A stretch of DNA of 64,000 bases, from the NCBI RefSeq assembly GCF_000687875.1, contig NZ_JHYG01000001.1, forward strand, positions 124,001 through 188,000, read 5' to 3'. Every line of letters begins with the position of its first letter. The stretch's first letter is position 1. Origin of the DNA: Acidocella facilis ATCC 35904 (GTDB lineage: Bacteria > Pseudomonadota > Alphaproteobacteria > Acetobacterales > Acetobacteraceae). Of the stretch, positions 9,257 to 17,223 are shown one piece after another. Below the pieces are notes generated by a model, which ran no database searches, was not told where the DNA came from, and saw only the letters and a list, made by a program, of their open reading frames with translations. Both the position numbers and the translations under genes were made by a program.

Positions 9257-9351
9257 GTCCGAATAGATACCTAATATGAGAAAATTTCCCACGCGCCCTC
9301 GTGCTCTATGAAGGGTTTTTGCGAAATTAGGTATTAAACTGCGACCTAATT
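9252..9351. promoter_or_regulatory. Two TTAGGT/ACCTAA dyads upstream of gltDB
   Basis: Two similar interrupted palindromes lie 66 bases apart. ATTAGGT 9252-9258 pairs with ACCTAAT 9269-9275 (10-base spacer). AATTAGGT 9325-9332 pairs with ACCTAATT 9344-9351 (11-base spacer). One helical turn between half-sites suits a dimeric regulator. They lie 140-240 bases before the gltD start and partly cover the end of the preceding gene. The bound factor is unknown; a terminator role for the first one is possible. Confidence 0.5.
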
Positions 9352-9489
9352 CAAAAAAACCCTTGGCGTTCCGCGAAAAACTTCGTTAAGGGTGTCTGCA
9401 ACGCACGCTTCCAGGCGCGGCGCCGCTTGCGGTGTCGCGCTTTGTTGACGGGCGAACCCGACGACGATCCCAGACGAACGAGGCGAAAC

Positions 9490-10923
9490 ATGGCCGAGCG
9501 CATGCTGAAATTCATCAATCTGCCGCAGCAGACCCCGGAGAAACGTCCGGCCACGCTGCGCCGCGAGGATTTCAACGAGATTTACGACAAGTTCGTGCCG
9601 GAAAAAGCCGCCGAGCAGGCCAGCCGCTGCTCGCAATGCGGGATCCCGTTCTGCTCGGTGCATTGCCCGCTCTCCAATAATATCCCGGACTGGCTGAAGC
9701 TCACCGCCGAGGGGCGGCTTGAGGAAGCGTATGAGCTTTCCTCCGCAACCAACACATTTCCCGAGATTTGTGGCCGCATCTGCCCGCAGGACCGGCTGTG
9801 CGAGGGTAATTGCGTGATCGAAAAAGGCTTCGAATCGGTCACAATCGGCGCGGTCGAGCGCTATATCACCGATACCGCTTTCGAGAATGATTGGGTGAAG
9901 CCGATTTCCCCCATCGCCGAGCGGCCGCAGAGTGTCGGCATCATCGGTGCCGGACCGGCCGGGCTGGCGGCGGCGGAGCGGCTGCGCGCCCAGGGCTATC
10001 AGGTGACGGTGTATGACCGGCATGACCGCGTCGGCGGGCTGCTGATCTATGGCATTCCCGGCTTCAAGCTGGAGAAGGAGATCGTGCTGCGCCGCTGGAA
10101 ATGGCTGGAAGAGGGCGGGGTGAAGTTCGTGCTCAATGCCGATATCGGCGGCGCGATCCCGTTCGCGCAGCTGCGTCAGGATCATGACGCGGTGCTGATC
10201 GCCACCGGCGTTTACAAGGCGCGCGAAATCGGCGGACCCGGTGCCGGCCTGCCCGGGATCGTCAAGGCGCTGGATTATCTGATCACCTCCAACCGCAAGA
10301 GCCTGGGCGATGCGGTGCCGGATTATGAGTCCGGCCTGCTGAACGCCGCCGGCAAGGATGTGGTGGTGATCGGCGGTGGCGATACCGCGATGGATTGCGT
10401 GCGCACCGCCATCCGCCAGGACGCCAAATCCGTCACCTGCTTGTATCGTCGCGACAAGCAGAACATGCCGGGCAGCTTGCGCGAGGTGAAGAACGCCGAA
10501 GAGGAAGGGGTCACCTTCACCTGGCTCTCCGCCCCGGAAGCCTTCCTGGGCGACGACAAGATCACCGGCGTGCGCGCCGTGCGCATGCATCTGGGCATGC
10601 CCGACGCCTCCGGCCGCCAGTCGGTCGAGCCGATCGAGGGTTCGTCCTTTACCGTTAAGGCGGATCTGGTGATCAAGGCGCTGGGTTATGACCCGGAAGA
10701 GCTGCCGGGCGCTTTCAATGAGCCGGCGCTGAAGCTCACCGGCTGGGGCACGCTGAAGGTCGATTCGAAGACTTTCGAAACCTCGCTGCCCGGCGTTTAT
10801 GCCGCCGGTGACATTGTGCGTGGCGCCTCGCTGGTCGTCTGGGCCATTCGCGATGGCCGTGACGCCGCCGCCGCCATCCATCGTTCCATCCAAGCCGCAC
10901 ACATCGCGCAGGCCGCGGAGTAA
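9490..10923 (+). CDS. gltD: Glutamate synthase (NADPH) small subunit
   Basis: Transfers electrons from NADPH through FAD and iron-sulfur clusters to the large subunit for glutamate synthesis from glutamine and 2-oxoglutarate. The 477-residue protein has two N-terminal cysteine clusters (CSQCGIPFCSVHCPL, then GRICPQDRLCEGNCV). FAD-binding GIIGAGPAGLAAAE, NADPH-binding VVVIGGGDTAMDC and the C-terminal FAD motif GVYAAGDIVRGASLV follow. ATG at 9490 matches the family start MAERMLKFI; in-frame codons further upstream are non-coding. It precedes gltB by 7 bases, the reverse of the E. coli gltB-gltD order. Confidence 0.96.
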   Translation: MAERMLKFINLPQQTPEKRPATLRREDFNEIYDKFVPEKAAEQASRCSQCGIPFCSVHCPLSNNIPDWLKLTAEGRLEEAYELSSATNTFPEICGRICPQDRLCEGNCVIEKGFESVTIGAVERYITDTAFENDWVKPISPIAERPQSVGIIGAGPAGLAAAERLRAQGYQVTVYDRHDRVGGLLIYGIPGFKLEKEIVLRRWKWLEEGGVKFVLNADIGGAIPFAQLRQDHDAVLIATGVYKAREIGGPGAGLPGIVKALDYLITSNRKSLGDAVPDYESGLLNAAGKDVVVIGGGDTAMDCVRTAIRQDAKSVTCLYRRDKQNMPGSLREVKNAEEEGVTFTWLSAPEAFLGDDKITGVRAVRMHLGMPDASGRQSVEPIEGSSFTVKADLVIKALGYDPEELPGAFNEPALKLTGWGTLKVDSKTFETSLPGVYAAGDIVRGASLVVWAIRDGRDAAAAIHRSIQAAHIAQAAE

Positions 10924-10930
10924 TCCCAAG

Positions 10931-13900
10931 ATGAATCACGAAACCGCACCCGAATTCCTCGCCGCCTGGGACGCCAATGTTCAGGCCCTGGAGCACACCT
11001 ATTCGCGCGACATGGAACATGATGCCTGCGGCGTCGGCCTTGTCGCCGCCTTGGATGGCAAGAAGCGCCGGGACATCGTGCAGGCCGGCATCGACGCGCT
11101 GAAGGCCGTCTGGCATCGCGGCGCCGTCGATGCCGATGGCAAGACCGGCGATGGCGCCGGCATCCACATCGAAATCCCGCAGGATTTCTTCGCCGACGAG
11201 GTCAAGCGCGGCGGCGACCGGCTGCATGGCGGGCCGATCGCGGTGGGCATGGTGTTCCTGCCCAAGACCGATCTCTCAGCCCAGGAGCGCTGCCGCCAGA
11301 TCGTCGAGACCGAGATTCTGAGCTTCGGCTATCGCATCTATGGTTGGCGCCAGGTGCCGATCAATGTCGCCTGCATCGGCGAGAAGGCGAATGCCACCCG
11401 CCCCGAGATCGAGCAGATCATGCTCTGGAATGCCCGCGGCATTTCCGAGGATGAGTTCGAACGCGAGCTCTACATTATCCGCCGCAAGATCGAGAAGGCG
11501 GCGATCGAGGCGCAGGTGCCCGAGCTCTATCTCTGCTCGCTCTCCTGCCGCTCCATTGTCTATAAGGGTATGTTCCTGGCAGAGAGCCTGACGGAATTCT
11601 ACCCGGATCTGCTGGATGAGCGCTTCGTCTCGCGCTTTGCCATCTATCACCAGCGCTATTCCACCAACACCTTCCCGACCTGGAAGCTGGCCCAGCCTTT
11701 CCGGATGCTGGCGCATAATGGCGAGATCAACACCGTCGCCGGCAATATCAACTGGATGAAGAGCCACGAAACCCGTCTGGGCGCCGAAGGGCTCGATGAA
11801 TTCCTGGATTATGTGAAGCCGGTGGTGCAGGCGCATGGCTCCGACACGGCGGCGCTGGATAATGTGTTCGAGCTGCTGGTGCGCGCCGGGCGCGACGCGC
11901 CGATGGCCAAGGCGCTGATGATCCCGCCCTCGCTCAGTTCCGACGCGACGATGCCGCAGGCCCATAAGGATCTGTTCTCCTACTGCGCCGCGGTGATGGA
12001 GCCGTGGGACGGCCCGGCCGCCGTCTGCGCCACCGATGGCCGCTTCGTCATCGCCGGGCTCGACCGCAACGGGCTGCGTCCGCTGCGCTACTCGATCACC
12101 CGCCATAATATGCTGGTGGTCGGCTCCGAGACCGGCATGGTGAAGTTCGATGAGGAAGACATCATCGAGAAAGGCGCGGTCGGCCCCGGCCAGACCATCG
12201 CCGTCGATCTGCAGGACACCAAATTCTATCATGATGGCGAGCTGAAGGACATGCTGGCGGCGCGACAGGATTTCGCCGCCTGGACCAAGCGCATCACCGT
12301 CATCGACCATATCGTGAAGACCGACGCGCCGGAGCCGGTGCGCCTGGATGCGGAGGGCTTGCGCCGCCGCCAGCTCGCCGTCGGCTTCTCGTTGGAAGAT
12401 ATGGAGCTGATCCTGCACCCGATGGTGGAAACCGCGCAGGAGGCCATCGGCTCGATGGGCGATGACGCGCCGATCGCGGTGCTCTCCGACAAATATCGCG
12501 GCATGCATCATTTCTTCCGCCAGAGCTTCAGCCAGGTGACCAACCCGGCCATCGACAGCTTGCGCGAAACCCGGGTGATGTCGCTGAAAACCCGCCTGGG
12601 CAATCTCGGCAACGTGCTGGACGAGAATGAGGAGCAGTGCGACCTGCTGCAGCTGGAGAGCCCGGTGCTCTCCACCGCAGAGTTCGAGGCGATGCGCCGC
12701 ACTATGGGCGATGCCGCCTGTGTGGTCGATGCCACCTTCAAGATCGCGAACGGGGAGGGTGGGTTGCGCCGCGCCCTGGAGCGCATCCGCCGCGAGGCCG
12801 AGGAAGGGGTGCGCGCCGGTTGCACACACGTGATCCTCACCGACGAGGCGATGAGCCCCGAGCGTGCGCCGATCCCGATGATCCTCGCCACCGGTGCGGT
12901 GCATACGCATCTGGTCCGCCAGTCCCTGCGGACCTTCACCTCGCTCAATGTCCGCTCCAGCGAATGCCTGGATGTGCATTATTTCGCGGTGCTGGTCGGT
13001 GTGGGGGCGACCTCGGTGAATGCCTATCTGGCGCAGGAATGCATTGCGGACCGCCATGCGCGCGGGCTGTTCGGCGCGCTCTCGCTGAAGGAATGCGTCG
13101 CCCGCTACAAGAAGGCGGTGGATAAGGGGCTGTTGAAGGTGATGTCCAAGATGGGCATTTCCGTCATCTCCTCCTATCGCGGCGGCTATAATTTCGAGGC
13201 CATCGGGCTGTCCCGCGCGCTGGTGGGTGAGTTCTTCCCCGGCATGCCCTCGCGCATTTCCGGCATCGGCCTGCCCGGCATCGCGCAGAAAGTGCTGGAG
13301 CTGCATGAGAAGGCGTGGAGCGGCAATGTGGTCACGCTCGATGTCGGCGGGCAATACCGCCTGCGCCGCTCCGGCGAGGCGCATGCCTTCGACAATAACG
13401 CCATCCATCTGCTGCAAACCGCCGTCGGCACCGGCTCCTACCGGATGTTCAAGAAATATTCGGAGATGGTGCGCAAGCAGAAGCCGGTGGCGCTGCGCGA
13501 TTTGCTGGATTTCCGTACGGAAGGCCGGTCCGCGATTTCGGTGGACGAGGTGGAGAGCATCACCGAAATCCGCAAGCGGCTGCTGGCGCCTGGCATCTCG
13601 CTGGGCGCGCTGAGCCCCGAGGCGCATGAGACGCTGTCGATCGCGATGAACCGCATCGGCGCGCGCTCGGATTCCGGTGAGGGCGGCGAGGACCCGGCCC
13701 GCGCCGAGCCGCGCCCGAATGGCGATAATGCCTCCTCCGCGATCAAGCAGATCGCCTCGGGGCGCTTCGGCGTCACCGCGGAATATCTGAATGATTGCAA
13801 GGAGATCGAGATCAAGGTGGCGCAGGGTGCGAAGCCCGGCGAGGGCGGGCAGCTGCCCGGCTTCAAGGTCACTGGGCTGATCGCCAAGCTGCGCCATGCC

Positions 13901-15463
13901 ACACCGGGGGTGACGCTGATCTCGCCGCCGCCGCATCACGATATCTACTCGATCGAGGATCTGGCGCAGCTGATCTATGACCTGAAGCAGATCAACCCGC
14001 GCGCCACGGTGTGCGTGAAGTTGGTGGCGCGCTCGGGCATCGGCACCATCGCCGCCGGTGTGGCGAAGGCGAAGGCGGATGCGATCCTGGTCTCCGGCCA
14101 TGTCGGCGGCACCGGCGCCTCCCCGCAAAGCTCGGTGAAATATGCCGGCATGCCCTGGGAGATGGGGCTTTCGGAGGCGCATCAGGTGCTGATGCTCAAC
14201 CGGCTGCGCCATCACGTGGTGCTGCGCACCGATGGCGGCCTGAAGACCGGCCGTGACGTCGTCATCGCCGCGATGCTGGGGGCGGAAGAGTTCGGCATCG
14301 GCACCGCCTCTCTGGTGGCGATGGGCTGCATCATGGTCCGCCAGTGCCATTCCAACACCTGCCCGGTCGGCGTCTGCACCCAGGATGAGGAGCTGCGCAA
14401 GAAGTTCGAGGGCACGCCGGAGAAGGTGATCAACCTGTTCTCCTTCGTGGCCGAGGAAGTGCGCGAAATCCTGGCCCAGCTCGGCTTCCGCAGCCTGCAT
14501 GAGGTGATCGGCCGCACTGATCTCTTGCATCAGGTCTCGCGCGGCGCGGATTATCTGGACGATCTGGATCTCAACCCGATCCTGGCTCAGGCCGATCCCG
14601 GCCCCTATGCCCGCTTCTGCACCCGCGAGGGCCGCAACGAGGTGCCGGAGACGCTGGATGCGCAGATGATCAAGGATGCCGAGCCCTTCTTCAAGAGCGG
14701 CGAGAAGATGCAGTTGCAGTACAATATCCGCAACACCCATCGCGCCATCGGCACCAAGTTCAGCTCGCAGATCGTCGCCAAATACCGCAAGGTGAAGCTA
14801 CAGCCAGACCACGTGACCGTGCGGCTGCGCGGCTCCGCCGGGCAAAGTCTTGGCGCCTTCGCGGTGAACGGGCTGAAGCTGGAAGTGGTGGGCGATGCCA
14901 ATGACTATGTCGGCAAGGGTCTCTCCGGCGGCACCATCGTGGTGCGCACCGGCCCGTCCTCCAAGCTCAAGACCAACGAGAACACCATCATCGGCAATAC
15001 CTGCCTCTATGGTGCCACCGGTGGCGCTCTGTTCGCGGCGGGTCTGGCGGGTGAGCGCTTCGCGGTGCGCAACTCCGGCGCCAATGCGGTGATTGAAGGT
15101 GCGGGCTCCAATGCCTGCGAATATATGACCGGCGGCACGGTGGTGATCCTGGGCGAGGTTGGCGACAATTTCGGCGCCGGCTTCACCGGCGGCGTGGCCT
15201 TTGTCTATGACCGTGCGAATATCTTCGAGAAGCGCATGAACAAGGAGACGCTGCACTGGCAGCGGGTGAATTCCAGCCACTGGGCCGGCGTGCTCAAGGG
15301 GCTGGTGGAGCGCCATGTCGCCGAGACGGAAAGCCGCTACGCCGCGACACTGCTGAATGACTGGGAGCGCGAGGCCCCACATTTCTGGCAGATCGTGCCG
15401 AAGGAGTTCGTGAAATATCTGGCGGCGCCGTTGGATGAGACGGAGCAGGCGCAGTCGGCGTGA
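10931..15463 (+). CDS. gltB: Glutamate synthase (NADPH) large subunit
   Basis: Glutaminase and synthase subunit of GOGAT: glutamine is hydrolysed in the N-terminal Ntn domain and ammonia is channelled to 2-oxoglutarate on FMN. The protein has 1510 residues. A 32-residue propeptide ends before catalytic Cys33 (EHDACGVG), which becomes the N-terminus after processing. The central domain, FMN barrel (VSGHVGGTGASPQSSVKY), 3Fe-4S cysteines (CIMVRQCHSNTCPVGVC) and C-terminal GXGXG beta-helix are all present. ATG at 10931 follows the gltD stop directly, so the two are co-transcribed. A shorter gap than any promoter needs supports this. Confidence 0.97.
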   Translation: MNHETAPEFLAAWDANVQALEHTYSRDMEHDACGVGLVAALDGKKRRDIVQAGIDALKAVWHRGAVDADGKTGDGAGIHIEIPQDFFADEVKRGGDRLHGGPIAVGMVFLPKTDLSAQERCRQIVETEILSFGYRIYGWRQVPINVACIGEKANATRPEIEQIMLWNARGISEDEFERELYIIRRKIEKAAIEAQVPELYLCSLSCRSIVYKGMFLAESLTEFYPDLLDERFVSRFAIYHQRYSTNTFPTWKLAQPFRMLAHNGEINTVAGNINWMKSHETRLGAEGLDEFLDYVKPVVQAHGSDTAALDNVFELLVRAGRDAPMAKALMIPPSLSSDATMPQAHKDLFSYCAAVMEPWDGPAAVCATDGRFVIAGLDRNGLRPLRYSITRHNMLVVGSETGMVKFDEEDIIEKGAVGPGQTIAVDLQDTKFYHDGELKDMLAARQDFAAWTKRITVIDHIVKTDAPEPVRLDAEGLRRRQLAVGFSLEDMELILHPMVETAQEAIGSMGDDAPIAVLSDKYRGMHHFFRQSFSQVTNPAIDSLRETRVMSLKTRLGNLGNVLDENEEQCDLLQLESPVLSTAEFEAMRRTMGDAACVVDATFKIANGEGGLRRALERIRREAEEGVRAGCTHVILTDEAMSPERAPIPMILATGAVHTHLVRQSLRTFTSLNVRSSECLDVHYFAVLVGVGATSVNAYLAQECIADRHARGLFGALSLKECVARYKKAVDKGLLKVMSKMGISVISSYRGGYNFEAIGLSRALVGEFFPGMPSRISGIGLPGIAQKVLELHEKAWSGNVVTLDVGGQYRLRRSGEAHAFDNNAIHLLQTAVGTGSYRMFKKYSEMVRKQKPVALRDLLDFRTEGRSAISVDEVESITEIRKRLLAPGISLGALSPEAHETLSIAMNRIGARSDSGEGGEDPARAEPRPNGDNASSAIKQIASGRFGVTAEYLNDCKEIEIKVAQGAKPGEGGQLPGFKVTGLIAKLRHATPGVTLISPPPHHDIYSIEDLAQLIYDLKQINPRATVCVKLVARSGIGTIAAGVAKAKADAILVSGHVGGTGASPQSSVKYAGMPWEMGLSEAHQVLMLNRLRHHVVLRTDGGLKTGRDVVIAAMLGAEEFGIGTASLVAMGCIMVRQCHSNTCPVGVCTQDEELRKKFEGTPEKVINLFSFVAEEVREILAQLGFRSLHEVIGRTDLLHQVSRGADYLDDLDLNPILAQADPGPYARFCTREGRNEVPETLDAQMIKDAEPFFKSGEKMQLQYNIRNTHRAIGTKFSSQIVAKYRKVKLQPDHVTVRLRGSAGQSLGAFAVNGLKLEVVGDANDYVGKGLSGGTIVVRTGPSSKLKTNENTIIGNTCLYGATGGALFAAGLAGERFAVRNSGANAVIEGAGSNACEYMTGGTVVILGEVGDNFGAGFTGGVAFVYDRANIFEKRMNKETLHWQRVNSSHWAGVLKGLVERHVAETESRYAATLLNDWEREAPHFWQIVPKEFVKYLAAPLDETEQAQSA

Positions 15464-15467
15464 AGTC

Positions 15468-15568
15468 GTGGGGGCTTTTTGAAAAAAGCCCCCACCCCTC
15501 CGGCGGCTTTCCATCGCCGCGATGCGGCGATGGAACCTTGGCCGCCTACGCCCCCCAAAAACTTTTGC
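15468..15568. repeat. Intergenic hairpin repeat, copy B (two-hairpin form)
   Basis: Begins four bases after the gltB stop. Hairpin 1 (15468-15480 with 15482-15495) has arms GTGGGGGCTTTTT and AAAAAAGCCCCCAC. Hairpin 2 (15509-15520 with 15524-15535) has perfect 12-base arms TTCCATCGCCGC and GCGGCGATGGAA. The copy ends CCAAAAACTTTTGC. It is a near relative of copy H and is in the same orientation; the hairpin 2 sequences differ but remain complementary. Confidence 0.88.
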
Positions 15569-15603
15569 AAATTTTGGCTCTGGGGGGCAGTTTTTCCACC
15601 CAT

Positions 15604-15638
15604 AACGGCGCGAGTGGCTTTGGCCCTCGCGCCGTTTT
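15604..15638 (+). terminator. Hairpin terminator between gltB and fzlA
   Basis: AACGGCGCGAG (15604-15614) and CTCGCGCCGTT (15626-15636) form perfect 11-base arms followed by TT. It lies 36 bases after repeat copy B and probably closes the gltDB transcript. Confidence 0.65.
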
Positions 15639-15726
15639 CATGCGCGCCGCGTTCATGTGTCCCATGCGCGAAAAATCTCGGCGGGGCCGCTTTTGTTAAA
15701 AAATGCCCCCTGCCATAAGAGGCGCC

Positions 15727-16395
15727 ATGCGAATCCTCTATCACCTGCCGCTCTCACCTTATTCGCGCAAAGTCCGCATGGTGCTGGCGGAAAAACGTCT
15801 GCCCTTCGAGCTGCGGGCCGAGAAAATCTGGGAACGCCAGGACAGCTATCTGGAGCTGAACCCGGCCTGCACCGTGCCGACGCTGATCGAGGATAACGGG
15901 CTGGTCATCCCCGATTCGCGGGTGATCTGCGAATATCTCGAAGAAGCCTACCCGGACACGGCGCTGATCAGCCGCGCCCAGCCCGAGCGTGTGGAAACCC
16001 GCCGCCTCGTCGCCTGGTTCGATGAGAAATTCTACCAGGAAGCAACCCGCAACCTGTATTGGGAAAAGCAGCTGAAGCCGGCGCTGAAGCTGGGCTCGCC
16101 GGATGCCAACGCGCTGCGCGCCGGTTATGCGAATCTGAAGCAGCATCTGCTCTATATCGGCTGGCTGGCGGAGCATCGCCGCTGGCTCGCGGGCTCGGGC
16201 CTCTCGGTCGCGGATTTCGCCGCCGCCGCCCAGCTCTCCACGCTGGATTTCATGGGCGATGTCGATTGGTCGGTCTCGCCCGCGGCCAAGGAATGGTATG
16301 CGCGGATCAAATCCCGCCCGAGCTTCCGCGCCATCCTCTCCGACCGCGTCAACGGCATGACCCCGCCGCCGCATTATACCGATCTGGATTTCTGA
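15727..16395 (+). CDS. fzlA: FzlA-like glutathione S-transferase-fold protein
   Basis: FzlA is an alphaproteobacterial GST-fold protein that binds FtsZ filaments and links them to septal wall synthesis in Caulobacter. This 222-residue protein has the thioredoxin-like N-domain (MRILYHLPLSPYSRKVRMVL, VPTLIEDNGL, DSRVICEYLEEAYP) and an all-helical C-domain. Its C-terminus, MTPPPHYTDLDF, matches my recollection of the conserved FzlA tail. The start at 15727 agrees with the family. The thioesterase gene follows after 8 bases. The alternative is a generic GST such as a maleylacetoacetate isomerase relative; the tail argues against that. The assignment is from motif memory, not a search. Confidence 0.72.
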   Translation: MRILYHLPLSPYSRKVRMVLAEKRLPFELRAEKIWERQDSYLELNPACTVPTLIEDNGLVIPDSRVICEYLEEAYPDTALISRAQPERVETRRLVAWFDEKFYQEATRNLYWEKQLKPALKLGSPDANALRAGYANLKQHLLYIGWLAEHRRWLAGSGLSVADFAAAAQLSTLDFMGDVDWSVSPAAKEWYARIKSRPSFRAILSDRVNGMTPPPHYTDLDF

Positions 16396-16403
16396 GGCGG
16401 GCC

Positions 16404-16820
16404 ATGCAGCTTTCCGATTTCCCGCTGAAATCCCACGATAAGATCCGCTATAGCGATGTGGACCGGCAAGGCCATGTGAATAACGCCGTCTTTGTCACCT
16501 ATCTGGAAACGGCGCGGACGGATTTGCTGGAGCAGATCGTCCCCGGCTTCTGGGACTCGGCATACGGCATTGTCGCGGCGCGGCTGGAGCTGGATTACCG
16601 GGCGGAATTATTCTGGCCCGGCATTGTCGAGACCGGCACCGCCCTGGCCTCGATCGGCCGGACCTCGATGGTGATCGAGCAGGCGATGTTCCAGGAGGGG
16701 CGGCTGGTGGCGCAGGCGAAGACGGTGCTGGTGCTGATCGACGCCAAGACCCACAAGCCGGTTCCGGTGCCGGACGATCTGCGCGCCAGGCTTATGGCGT
16801 TTGCACGACCTTCCGCATGA
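16404..16820 (+). CDS. Hot-dog fold acyl-CoA thioesterase (4HBT/YbgC-like)
   Basis: Predicted cytoplasmic thioesterase of 138 residues. The N-terminal YSDVDRQGHVNNAVFVTYLETART is the 4HBT signature, with the catalytic Asp in the DVDRQGHVNN segment. The central helix and sheet (GIVAARLELDYRAELFWPG) and the AKTVLVLIDAKTHKPVPVP strand complete a single hot-dog domain. It lies 8 bases after fzlA, probably co-transcribed. Its last 29 bases overlap the 3' end of the convergent GNAT gene. The substrate is not predictable from sequence. Confidence 0.82.
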   Translation: MQLSDFPLKSHDKIRYSDVDRQGHVNNAVFVTYLETARTDLLEQIVPGFWDSAYGIVAARLELDYRAELFWPGIVETGTALASIGRTSMVIEQAMFQEGRLVAQAKTVLVLIDAKTHKPVPVPDDLRARLMAFARPSA

Positions 16821-17223
16821 GCCGGTGCGGGATGCCGGCATCGAGATAGACCGGCCCTTCCGCGACATAGCCGAGCGCCTCGTAGAACCCGATCGCATGG
16901 GTCTGGGCTTCCAGCATGAATGAGCGGGCAGGGCAGGCGGCTTCGATGCCCTGCATCACCGCCTTGCCCAGCCCGAATTTGCGGAACGGGGCGGCGACGG
17001 CGACCCGGCCGATCTTCCACACGCCTGGCGCCTTTTCCACCGCCCGCGCCGTGGCGGCGGGTTGGCCCTCATGGCGCAGCAGTACATGGGTTGCGGTGGC
17101 GTCCAGCGCGTCCAGCTCTTCCTCCGGCGACACCTTCTGCTCCTGCACGAACACCGCCATGCGCAGCGCAAAACACGCCTCCAGCTCCGGCGAGCCGGGC
17201 AAAGCGCGCAGGATCTCGGCCAT
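16792..17223 (-). CDS. GNAT family N-acetyltransferase (ElaA/YjcF-like)
   Basis: A 143-residue acetyltransferase. The N-terminus LEACFALRMAVFVQEQKVSPEEELDALD is typical of the YjcF/ElaA branch. The acetyl-CoA site is IGRVAVAAPFRKFGLGKAVM (RxxGxG/A-type loop RKFGLG), and the C-terminal strand has FYEALGYVAEGPVYLDAGIPH. Its ATG shares one base with the stop of the upstream PhoX-like gene (TAATG), so it is translationally coupled and third in bamE-phoX-like-GNAT. The substrate is unknown. Confidence 0.82.
   Translation of the reverse strand: MAEILRALPGSPELEACFALRMAVFVQEQKVSPEEELDALDATATHVLLRHEGQPAATARAVEKAPGVWKIGRVAVAAPFRKFGLGKAVMQGIEAACPARSFMLEAQTHAIGFYEALGYVAEGPVYLDAGIPHRLMRKVVQTP

Noticed and set aside
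11276-14740. Very long minus-strand open frame opposite gltB (1154 codons)
   Set aside because: It is the antisense shadow of gltB in GC-rich DNA. The translation is His/Arg/Gln/Ala-rich with no domain, while the + frame has every GltB motif.
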